The notes beneath the pieces are model-generated. The model was not told where the DNA came from and did not search any database. It was given only the letters and a program-made list of their open reading frames with translations. A program made the translations under genes and the position numbers. Of a stretch of DNA of 64,000 nucleotides, positions 11,282 through 22,300 are shown in pieces. Positions within the stretch are counted from its first letter, which is position 1. Each line of letters begins with the position of its first letter. This DNA comes from Patiria pectinifera (Eukaryota > Echinodermata > Asteroidea > Valvatida > Asterinidae), in contig CM057144.1 of the NCBI GenBank assembly GCA_029964075.1, forward strand, positions 10,315,281-10,379,280, written 5' to 3'.

Positions 11282-12800
11282 ACTCTCCTCATCAAAGCGT
11301 CGTTGGACTGAATCGCAAGCCCTGCCAAACCATGGATGTAGATTCTAATTCTACCTCCATGGCCAAACAAAGTATTTATTTAGCAAGGACACGATTCTTT
11401 ATTCGTTTTATAAGTACAGCTTTTTTGTGATCTTTTTTGTTCAATCTGACGGAGATCTCATTGGAAGTTATCCTTAGTAGATAATTGCATGTATTATGCT
11501 ACTAAATAAGAAGGTCGTCAATCTACGTCCATATGCTGTCTGAATAGCGCCCACTATCAAACTCAAGGTAGACAGGGCTGTGTGATGAATGACCGATAAA
11601 CCTGGGAAGGAGTCAGCCTTTCCTGGCGGTGGACGTTGAAGAATTAGCTGATAAACTTCTTCGAGTTTTTTGCCGGTAAACAAAACAATCATTCACAGTG
11701 ACTAAGACAGCTGGGAGACTTGCAAAGTATTCGCACGAAGGTCTTTAATTAAGACGCATCCACAGCTCTTGGCGTCCCTACATAATCTGTTTTGGGGGTC
11801 GCGAACACATTTTATTTGAATGGTAAATATTCTAAAATGTAACTGGTAGGCATCCAGGAGGATGGTGGGCATCTTTGTTTTAAGGAAACGAAAGTGTCAA
11901 CCCCTTACCTTACAGCCCGTCCAGGTAGTTTTCCTATCCCCGATGACAACAATAACCAAGACGAGTAGCACCACCTATTATCAGATTATCGTCCGCGTTT
12001 TGCAGTGCCTTTAACCCCCCCCCCCCCCCCATTTTTGACGCTGCGATGGCTGGGTGATCAGGGTCAATTATGTGGCTACCTTCCAAACCAACACAAAAAT
12101 GGGGAAAGCTGCTGATGTCATAGGCCTGGTTTTTTAGGGTTTTTTTTCTTTTCTAGTATGTATGTCGACTTCCATTAACATGTAACCCGAAGGCAAAAAA
12201 GAAACAACGCAGCCCCCTAAATCTCCACCCCGAGTGGGTCAGCTATGCCTTGAAATTTTACGAAGGTGCTTCCCTGGACCTCACGGCAACAGAGCTTACT
12301 GAACATGCTAAGGCACTGTTGGTATTTCATGATGTTAAATATTTATTCTTTTATCTAAATAATTATCAAATATATTAAGACATATTAAGACAAGTTGCCC
12401 CACCCTATCAGGATACAGAACTTATTATACTCCTTAGTGATTGGGAAAAGAGCCAACACATACTCAAAAAAAAATAAACAGATTGATTAAAAAATCTACC
12501 CATTTTAGTGGGCCCTAACTTCGCTTCAAGCGGCATATTAAGTGTTATTGTGAGACCACTGTGCACAATTGACACTATTATCATTTCGATCGTAAAATGC
12601 CTGACAGAGATTGATTACTGTCTCCAAAAACTATTTCTGTCTTTAGTTTTCATCCATCAAACTAATAACTCGCAATTAAGGTTGATGAACTGTCATATTA
12701 ATTACAAGTCCTTAATTCTTATCACCAATACAGATGGTCTAGAGGTTGATCCGCCGCTGTCCTGCGCATGGGTATAAGCCTAAGGTGTATGTGTATCCCA
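11282..12800. other. no gene recognised
   Basis: Contains a C(15) tract near 12016 and A/T-rich DNA. The open frame at 12508-12777 has no domain and simply runs into the esterase exon region. The earlier (N-terminal) esterase exons expected upstream of 12804 were not found. Confidence 0.5.
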
Positions 12801-12803
12801 CAG

Positions 12804-12979
12804 CCGACCAACGTTGCTGTCATGCTGTACATCCACGGTGGGGCGTTCCTGGTGGGCACCGGTTCGGAGGGGACTTACAACGGGATATCTCTGGCTGCCT
12901 ATCGTGACGTCATCGTGGTCACGTTTAACTACCGACTTGAAGACTGAGACTTGCTCGGACACGTGGTGGTGGCAGACAT
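12804..12979 (+). pseudogene. carboxylesterase/cholinesterase-type exon with stop
   Basis: An acceptor CCCACAG (ending 12803) opens a frame reading '[20 protein letters not shown]', then '[11 protein letters not shown]', then, after two residues, TGA (12945-12947), then DLLGHVVVADM. HGGAF forms the oxyanion hole of the alpha/beta-hydrolase esterase family, and NYRL..LLGH is the next conserved strand. The stop is in frame and the sequence beyond it still matches the family, so it is a nonsense or small-indel mutation rather than an exon end. A GTTAAG donor follows GACAT. The next exon in the family carries the nucleophile serine (GESAG) and is not found before 13680 or after 33073. The remaining exons of the same gene lie beyond the large transposon at 33.3-35.5 kb. 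Confidence 0.75.
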
Positions 12980-13135
12980 GTTAAGTACCCCAACAACTCA
13001 AGTACTGTATTAATATGCTTCATAAAAGGGGCATCAGGGAGGCTGCATATTCTACTGCAGTCTCCCTTTCAACCAACGACGTCCGTGGCACAGCATTTTC
13101 GTCTAAAACATAAATCTGCGATCCCTAAGTTAATA

Positions 13136-13620
13136 CAGGGTGAGTAAAAAGAAAACCAAAACCAAATGGCAGGACCAATTTTTGAATGAAGTTTTTCCTA
13201 TAGCACTTTCAAAATCAAGGATATGACAGCCCAATTAATGAGCTTTCTTTTAGTACAAGAATCATTCAGATCACTCATGTACTTTTCAAGTTACATACTT
13301 TTGAACACAAACACCGTTTTAAAGATCTCTCCACCGATCACAAAAAAGGTAAGTGTTGTTTCAACAAAACATGCATCCCTATGAGAACTGTTTTCGTTTT
13401 GCTGAATGAACACGTAGTTTTTGTGATCCGTGGACAGAACTTTAAAACGGTGTTTGTGTTCAAACTTGAACAAGTACATGAGTGATTTGAATGATTCTTG
13501 TACTAAAAGAAAGCTTAATGGCTGGGCTTTCATATCCTAGATTTTGAAAGTGCTACAGGCAAAACTTCATCCAAACATTGGTCCTGCTATTTGGGTTTCG
13601 CTGTTTTTTTACTCACCCTG
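13136..13620. mobile_element. Tc1/mariner-type MITE, 485 bp, TA target
   Basis: The ends CAGGGTGAGTAAAAA and TTTTTACTCACCCTG are inverted repeats with TA directly outside both (13134-13135 and 13621-13622). Inverted similarity continues for about 200 bp on each side; for example 'AACACAAACACCGTTTTAAAG' opposes 'AAAACGGTGTTTGTGTTC', so nearly the whole element can fold back. It lacks a transposase. It lies between the esterase exon and the left end of the 19.4-kb element. Confidence 0.8.
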
Positions 13621-13679
13621 TATGTGTCACGGGATCTACCAAAAATTTGTCAAATTTGTCAATTTCGATATTTGTTTAA

Positions 13680-13703
13680 AGACCAACTCCAACGATTTTC
13701 AAA
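13680..13703 (+). repeat. left terminal inverted repeat of Kolobok-like element
   Basis: The first 13 bases (AGACCAACTCCAA) are identical to the right end, then C/T, GATTTT identical, C/A, AAA identical. Preceded by the TTAA target sequence. Confidence 0.8.
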
Positions 13704-14062
13704 TGTTCTTATATCAATGTCCTATTGAGTAAAACTATGTCTAATAAAACAGGAAATGTGAATATCCCTCTTATTACGCTCGTTTTTGTGTAAGAAAAAA
13801 CTATTCTTTTGTCGCTTTTGTTCGCTCGATCAATACCACTTTTTTGAAAAGGAGTGTGACGTCACGGCTGATTATCATCTTATGAATAGCTAATTTTGTG
13901 ACGTATGACCGTGCAGAGAGCGCTAGCGCTGCATGCAACACAGCGCAACGCGGGGCGGCCGTACATGTACACTGTACTATGTGCACTGATATATGAGTGA
14001 ATACTGTTATTGTACCGGACATAACTATATATCGAAAAGCGAACTCTACATCGAAATTAAAA

Positions 14063-15466
14063 ATGACCGAAAGTGACGATTCGTGGGAACAGCACAGCTT
14101 CGATGAAGAAGAACTGTATCCTGATCCTGGTCGTTCTTTGGAAGAATTTATATTTTTTTAACGTACATGTAACGTACATTTTGGCACGATTTGTTCAGCA
14201 AGTTTGGTCACTTGCAAGATGGGCGTGTTGAGACTCTTATTTCCGACAGAAGTGGTCATCCATATCGTCGGGCAGCGATCTGCCTACGCGGTGGTAAAAT
14301 CCGCTGTGCATATTTTTTATAAGGAAAGAAGTCCATAAAAGCTGGGCCAGCACTCATATTTCAACGTACATGTATTCAAAACTTCGTTCTGTAGTATTTA
14401 TACTCTACATGTACTACAAATTGTAAATCTGATGAAGAAACACTATTTTAATGAGTGCAAAAATTATTTCAAATAATTATTTTCTGCCATGGGCCATAGA
14501 CATTGTGCAGGTCTGAGTTGGTGGCCCAGTATGGAATTCTTTCCTTTTCATTCGTCAACGTTTTCAATTATATTCCGTTTATCAACAGGCTGACAGGTGT
14601 ACATGTGAAAAATGTATCTGGTCTGAGTTGGTAGCCCATTATTGAATTCTTTCCTTTTCTTTTGTCAACGTTTTCAATTTTATTCCGTTTATCAACAGGT
14701 GTACATGTGGAAAATTTATTATTCAGCCATGTGCACTGAATAACATTTGCTGCAAGGAGGTGGAGAAGATTGTTGACAAAATGACAGAGTTAGAGGCGGA
14801 CATTCAAGATCCAAACCAGTGTCTGACTCTACATCCCTGGTTTGAAGCCTGTTGTTTGCCTCCTGCAACTCTGCAGACAGCACATATGCAGTACCAAACA
14901 CAATATGGCAGGCATGCTGTTGAGGGAACGATTGACCAGTAAGTGCATACATGTACATGTAAATGTACTTCATTTTGCAGACAGAACAAATGTTACAAAA
15001 CTTCACCAACCCTATTTGCTGTGAAGCTAGCCCCACGTGAATATCAATCTCAGCACTTCTCTTGAACCATTCATCTTGAAGTTTATTGTAGGAAAATACT
15101 ATTTAATAACACTCCCTTCACTGAGACCGCATACATAATACAGTGCAAACTGCAAACCCTGTTTGCAGAAGACATGCCAGACAAATTTTGGGGTATGATT
15201 GCTGTACATTTGTTTGTGTAATGTTATCTCTGCAAAACAAACATTGTATTACGAAATTGATAACATTATCAATTTGCATTATTTTCTTATTTTATTTCAG
15301 AAAATTTCGCCACGTTGCCTACAGACAAGTAGTGAGATGGTGCTGGGGATACCTTGGGCGTTTAAACCGCGTACCGCTTCCTTCTTGTGTGATGGATTGC
15401 ATTCACAGGACCTACCCCAATCCAGATGGCCAGTATAAAGGTTTTAAATACCCACCCTTTGATTAG
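14063..15466 (+). CDS. P2X7 C-terminal (ballast)-like cysteine-rich protein
   Basis: Proposed exons: 14063-about 14130 (starts MTESDDSWEQHSFDEEE, acidic; TATATAT at about 14026), possibly one or more unrecognised small exons, 14699-14938, and 15301-15466 ending in TAG. The second exon begins after TTTATCAACAG and reads CTCGKF, then 'CALNNICCKEVEKIVDKM', then 'CLTLHPWFEACCLPPATLQT'; its donor is CCA|GTAAGT. The last exon follows TTTATTTCAG and reads 'FRHVAYRQVVRWCWGYLG', then LPSCVMDCIHRTYPNPDGQY. This order of CxC..CC.E, HP.F and RH.AYRQ..RW.WG..G is the signature of the cytoplasmic zinc-binding ballast domain of vertebrate P2X7 and of many stand-alone invertebrate proteins. There are no P2X channel segments here. 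In this copy a cysteine of the first CxCxxC cluster is F. The link between exon 1 and exon 2 is not proven. Its role in the transposon is unknown; DNA or partner binding is possible. Confidence 0.7.
14510..14715 (+). repeat. 110-bp tandem duplication across a zinc-cluster exon start
   Basis: The block starting GGTCTGAGTTGGTGGCCCA (14510) recurs at 14620 with a few differences and the same downstream CCGTTTATCAACAG acceptor. Each copy is followed by TGTACATGTG, which encodes the CTC of the first zinc cluster. Copy 1 continues GAAAAATGT (E-K-C), copy 2 GAAAATTT (G-K-F), so the upstream copy keeps the cysteine that the downstream copy has lost. Confidence 0.7.
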
Positions 15467-15489
15467 ATAATTCAGTAAGTGACAAGCAA

Positions 15490-15960
15490 CTTTATTTTGA
15501 GCCCGATTAGGATAGAATTGTGCTTGTGTGTGATTAGCTTCTTTCATAAATGATGTCCAACTTTTACTTTATACCCGATTAAGGAGAGAATTGTGTTGTC
15601 CCTTTATTTTACAGCCACATGTGTATTTATAGCATTTTTCAATTTTGTCTTCGAACTTTATTGCCATCACATTTTTGACACTTTGTTTCCAATGATTTGG
15701 CTCAGGGAGAGTTTGCCTTCCACATTCAACCAACTTTATTTTATATTTATGTACAACAAAAATAACAAGAACATTAACAAGTATAATCCCACTTCAAAAT
15801 TTAATATAATTGTGTTTGTGATTAGCTACCTGTACTTCCATAAATGACACCTTACTTTGAATTTATCCCTGATTTAGGAGAGAATTGTGTTGTCACTTTC
15901 TTGGAAAGCCATATTCATGGAGCTATGGAAACTTAGAATAGCATGTTCTAGTTTGTCCCG
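15490..15960 (+). repeat. imperfect direct repeats between the convergent genes
   Basis: A block ending GGAGAGAATTGTGTTGTC occurs near 15582-15600 and near 15876-15893, each preceded by a CATAAATGA..C..ACTTT..ATCCCTGATT-like stretch. A third, diverged version (GATTAGGATAGAATTGTG) is near 15504. These lie in the convergent intergenic region and have no coding frame. Confidence 0.45.
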
Positions 15961-16314
15961 AAACGTGATTGCTATCACAAATTTTACACTTCCTTTAATG
16001 TTCCAATCATAAATTTGATGTGTGGAAACTTGTTATGCATTAAAAACAAATACACTGTACATGTATAATACAAATTGCAGAAAGTACTTTTCTCTAAATT
16101 TTGCAATTGTGGTGGACCACTCACTTGTTGCGCTTTTCTAGTCTGCCTAAAACCCTCACTGCTATTACAAATTATGTGATAATTTGTCATGGCACTTTGT
16201 ATCATTGCTCTGATCACCTGCTTTGTGTGTGCAAACTACATAATGTCCATTGAAAAATAAAAACTGGAATGTACTTTTCTTTCAGTACTTCATCGGTTGT
16301 GGACTACATCGAAC

Positions 16315-19300
16315 TTATTTTTTACCCTTATTGTTCTTGTCAGTTTCCTTCTTATGCTTCTTTCGTTTTACGCCCTTATTGATGTCAGCCTGCAGTGGTC
16401 GACCAACAGGATTTGTCTGTGCCTTAAAGCGGGAAACAAACTGCTGCACAGCTTCCTCCTTCTTTGGTTGTGTCTGGCTCATAGTACTAGTCATTGTGCC
16501 AGGATCACAGTGCAGTTGAAGGTACTCCTTTCTCGTCGTTTTGTCCCCACGCATACACAAAACAACTGCCTTGTTCAAGACTTGTTCAGCATACACTAGA
16601 ATGAAGAAAGAAAATAGGAAGTGATGCATATGAACACATTTTGTATGTACATGTATTGTATGGTGGTTAGTTATAAACATGTTCAATCTTGACAGAAATG
16701 ACATTTTTGTGAACAGTTATTGTGTTGCAATCCAACAATTAAATTCGATTGTTTTTCCAAGACAAAATCCTTTTTACAATGATATTCAAACCAGCACACT
16801 GTAGCCTCTATATGTACATTTACATGTACACATGTTTATGGTTTGCATACCGGTGTGTAGGGAACTGCAATTTCTGTGGTGCGAAGCCCCAAATAATGTA
16901 TCGAAATGTAAACTGGAATCAAAGTGTATGCCAACTCACTTTGAAATATGCTGTTCTGCAAAATGTTGCTCAACACGGGGGAGAAATCTTCCTTGCCATT
17001 TAAAGTTAATTGAAATCGGTACTCCATCGTTAAATTTTGTTTCAATATCTAGCAAATCAAATTGAGCTTGTGTCATACATGATGTTCACTTACTATGCGT
17101 ACTGTCAACTAGTACCCTCCTAACTGTGTAGCCTCCTGAATCTTGTTTAGATCTTGGATACACAAGTACATGTCGCAGATTTCCCTCAGTATCTCTGGCC
17201 TGAGCACGTCCAGCATTCTCATTATAGTGCAGGACTGCTAAGAAGATTCTGTCTAAAAAAAGAGCAAAATCATTATGTCAGAGCCATACAACCAAGCCGG
17301 ATTCTTCTGACTACGATCTCACAAACTGAACTTTCATTTAGTAAAACAAGCTGTCGTTGCCATACAAGTACATGGTATTTATTATTCTTGCAATATGTCT
17401 TTATATGCATACTTCAACATATTCGTCACAAAAAACAAGTGAAAACTGACCTGCATAGCATTGCACCAAAAGGGTATGCATACATCTTTGGGGCAAACTG
17501 TGTTATCACAGAATGGAAGGACTCCACACATGATGTCTGCAATTTGGGAGACAGCATCTGAATGTCCTTCTTCAGTGTTTTCGCCTCAAGGATTTTGGCC
17601 ACTTGTTGTGTTGGTTTTGTTCCTAGAAAAAAAAAGGAAAAAACAAGTAATGAAGCCAATTTAGCTTGTATGTGTACATGTACTATCAATGAAGTTTCAA
17701 AGCATGGTAAATTTGTAAATATTCACAAGACACTACAGCATGCAATGTCCTTACCAGAAGTCAGCCCATTTCGAGGCTCCAGGGGACCGTGGGCGCAACT
17801 CGGAAATAGGGGGTTGTCATGTGTATGAATATTATAGATATGATTCATAACACTGTCAAATTTAGCTAGCATCACTTCTTTGTCGCCATCGGGTGTTGAT
17901 GCAGCAATCCAGTAGATGTTGTTGGTGATGCCATGGATCCAACCACTGACGATATCACATCCTGACATCTTGCTGACCTTGAGCAGTTTCTTTTTCAATC
18001 CTAATAGAGAGAAACGAAAAAAGACCCAAAAAGTGAAACACTCCCAACTCCGAATTTTACAAATTTAAACCAAAACCAGCGGTTGTGTTTGTTTACCTTT
18101 GGCTACATGCCACACATCGTAGTAGTGTGTTACTCCCTTTGGTGACAGCTCTTCACGTATGTATTTGGCAATGGACCGGTGCCGATCTGTCACGATAGAT
18201 CCGACAGTGATGTCCTGATTGTCAAGCCACCTCAAAGTTTGGATCAGGCCCTCTTTCTCCATGCAATTAGATTTGTTGCCACATTAATTTTTCTGAAAGA
18301 AAACTTTTAGGAGAATGATGAAAAAAACACAATGATGTGTAAAATACAAATTCCCAACCAAGCACTTGTATAAAGGCATGTCCATGCTTTTAAACTGGGA
18401 CACATCTTTTTCCTGTTTTAGTAACAAAAGGGCACCATACCTGTAATTTACAACACATGAACAAAGGCAGATCATAAAACATAACAGGACACTCTTGGTT
18501 TACAATCACTTTCTGCCACTTACTTGCACCAATTCGATGTGCAACACCTTGTTCTCACGAACATCAAGAGTGCTGTAGCACCCGTACTTAGCCGAGTGGC
18601 CCATATTATCTGCCCTCATGTCAGTACCCAGAAAAACACCACCCTCCTGTTGTCTTGAGTTAAGCACCAACTGCTTCTGAGAAGTCAGCCAAGTATCGGC
18701 AATGGCTGGTTGATAGTACCTGCAATTATAATACATGTAGAAATATGTACTGAATAAGCACACTTTTTTTTAACTTATTCTCACTATCATAGCAGGGAGA
18801 TGGAAGGGGCTCTTTCAAAAACATTTTGTAAAGGGAGTACAGACATTCAAAGCATTGTGGGGAACTAATTCCGTCATCCAATGCAAATACACTTTTGTGT
18901 GCACGCCGTTGTCATGTGGACAATTTGACCCATGTTCTTCAAACAGACGCTATCCAATGGGGACTAGAAGAAATAAAGTCACACATTAAAAATAAATATT
19001 CTCTTCCCATCGCCCACTTTGGGGCGATGGGTTTGAGGGACACGTAATTTCAGCATCTTGAGGCACTCATAATTTCTGGCGATATGAAAGTTCAGCTCAC
19101 CATGCCTGATGATTGAAGAATGTGGAATAGCTAATGGTGGCACAATTGATGTTCTTCAGAGCACGAATGAACTTCTTCGGACAGCAGCCAGCAGTTAAAA
19201 TCGCGCCAGACAGTAACAGATTGCCAGCTGCGATATTCCCAACCACTGGTTGACTTAGCCAGGTACGGGCAAAGATGCAATTAGAATTCCGGCAGATCTG

Positions 19301-22300
19301 CTTCACCTCAACCATGGTTCCCCCCAATGGCCGAGCGGCAGTCAGATTTGATGAGGAGGTACACACGGGACAGCTCTGAAATAACTCTAAGGGTTTCGAC
19401 TGGAAGACAAGGAATTTGGGATCATTCAGGACTTCAGACTTGTTCGGGTCATGACTGGGAACAAAACAGAGGTATTACAATGAAAGTTAATAATCACATG
19501 ATTGTATTCAAAAGCATTATCATCCAATGCCATGTATGTAGTTTGAATAAATTATTCTGCCGTTGGAATACAGAAAAACTCCTTTGTCAACAGGTGAAAA
19601 GACATTTTGGCATCCAGCTTCCCCATCTTCACATTATAATACTTTCCCTATGTGGAGACTGTCATGTATGAAACATACATTCGAGGTACATACCTGGTAC
19701 TGGTACAGTCTGAATCGCTGCTCTCATATCCAGATGGAACATATTCCCTATCACTCGAGTCTTGCTGGTCGCTGTAGTCTTGGTGAACCTCCCCCTCATC
19801 AGACATGGTCACAACATGAACTGGCACTGGGTTGGAGGTAGACCCTCGTTGAGGAAATCGTCGAAGTGGGTCAGCCTTGATGAGTGAGCACTCTGTGATA
19901 GTGCTGGTCAAAGAACGACGTGTTTGTATGCCTTCTTCTTCATTCTTTCATTTTCACGATGACTTGATGAGTTGGGCCCAACTGTCCCTGTCGAGCATAG
20001 TATTGGAAAGAGATGGAACACTCAGACCAGTTTCTAGCTCGATGGATGTTTTCAGGGTCATGTTTGGACGACCTTTTCGTCGAGGGCTTCAGGATTCCAG
20101 TGGAGAACTTTACTAGCTGGCTCATTATGTCGATGAACGTGACCGGCTAGCCGAAGGCGACGCCATCTGATGGTGGTGGAGATAGGGAAAGGGCACCACA
20201 CAGAACAGAGCTAGGGAGGTGTTGTTGCCGAAAAACGTTCTGAATAGCCCGAAACATCCGTGTATAGGTGCCATGAATGGATGCAGAGATCTATTTGGTC
20301 AGGATCCAGGACTCGTAACTGAAGAGGAGGATGGATTCTACTGACAAGAGGTCTTGAAGATCTTACGTTTGGTGGTCTTGGAGATCGAGGATCTCCATAC
20401 TTTTGTCAGTGAGAACAGAGCAGACCAAGCTTAAGCTTTTCTACACTTGACGTCATGAGCTGTGTTGGTGTGGGAGCCCAGATACTTGAAGTCATCAACT
20501 TTATCGAGCTTACTGCCATCTAGTGCAGTGACGTCGTCAGAGGTAGATGGGTTGATGACCATGTGCTTAGTCTTCTTTGCATTCAGAGAGAGACCAACGG
20601 ACTTGCAGCAAGCTTCTACTTTATGGAGAAGAGATTCGGCACTAAGGAGGGTGTCAGCAAGCAGACTAATGGCATCTGCATAATTTAGGTTGGATAGGCA
20701 TTGGGCAGGGTGTCTACTATTCCTAGGGCGTGAGAGAGTGAGACCATCGGTTACATTTAATGCTGTCCGCAGGGCATAATCAAGAACTATGATGAATAGG
20801 TAGGGGCGAGAGGATCACCTTGAAGAACTCCAGTGTTGATGGAGAACGAATCTGATTCACCTTCGGGAGTGAGAATAACAGCACTTGTATCTTCATACAT
20901 AATTTTGATGGCATTAATGGTCTCCTCCGGGATACCGTAAGCATGCAGGATCTTAAACATTGTTGGTCTGTCAACAGAGTCAAATGCTTTACGGAAATCG
21001 ATGAAAATGATGGCAGCTTCCTTCTGGTGGTTACGAATTTCCTCAATAAGGCGCCTGAGGGCAAGGATTTGAGATGAGGTTGAACGTAGAGGCCGAAAGC
21101 CACTTTGATTGGGACGGAGTATCTTCTCAACTTCCGGACGAATGCGATTCAGAAGTAGTCGATTGTATACCTTGGCAGCAGTTTGAGAGAGGCTGATTCC
21201 CCGGTAGTTGTCTGGGATGGTGAGGTCCCCTTTCCTTGGAACTGGGACGATGCCGGACAAGCCCCATTCTGGAGGGCGGTTACCTTCAAGGGTTGCATTG
21301 CAGAACCTTGTGAGATATTTCTTGAGTTTAGGAAGCCTCCAAACTTCAATAGGTATGTTGTCCAAACCAGGAGCCTTGCCAAGCTTCATTTGTTTAATGG
21401 ATATGTTGACCTCGGCTTGGGAGAATTTGCCAGTTGGGATGTTAGGGTTTGGATCAAAGACGGGATCAATGGAGACTGGGTCATTGGAGGCATTATCAGA
21501 GTTGAGAAGCTTCTCAAAATGGGATTTCCAAGAGGCAAGTCGATCATCACCTTGAATGAAAACGGTGTTTGGACGTTTACCAGAGAGCTGTTTTACCAGT
21601 TTCCAGGCATTTTGGATGGAGTTGGTCGATTCCCACACGTCAAAAGCACTGAGGATGTTGTTGACTCTGAGGTCTTCTTGCTCGTCATACACACTACTGA
21701 GGTTGGATTGAGCAGCAGGAAGATTGGTTGGTAAGGAGGTGAGTACCTTTGTTCGAGCTACATTGACTGGTGTCGATGATGCAATGCTAGGTGGTCGTTT
21801 GGTTTGTGATGGAAGGAGAGACTTCCCAACACTCTCACACACTTTGACGAAGGAGCCATAAGATTGGTCATCAGGGCACAATGAGGACCACTCATGGGTG
21901 ATGCGGTCCTCAATAGAAGATGCAAGTTCTTTATCTGAAGCCATTGAAGACCAGTTCAGTCTAGGACGGGCAGTAGGTTTTGTGGAACGAAGACTGAGCC
22001 TTATCTTAGCACAGACTATACGATGGTCGGAGCCAATTGGGTCAGATGTTGAATACGCTTGAGAATCTAGGATGCTGTTTCTCCAACGTTTACGGCACAG
22101 GATGAAGTCAATCTGTGACAGGTACTTGTTAGGTGAACGGTGAGTTCAGAGCTTTTTGGAGGACTTCTGAAATAGTGTGTTGGTAATCAGAAGGTTGTTA
22201 CGATTGACAAAGTCACTGAGGAGCTGACCATTACGGTTGGTAGTAGAGTGGAAGGAGAACTGCCTTGCAACATGAGCGTTGAAGTACCCTCCGATGACAA

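Noticed and set aside
14063..15466. Full P2X7 receptor gene
   Set aside because: No extracellular loop or transmembrane P2X exons are present; only the ballast-like domain can be supported.
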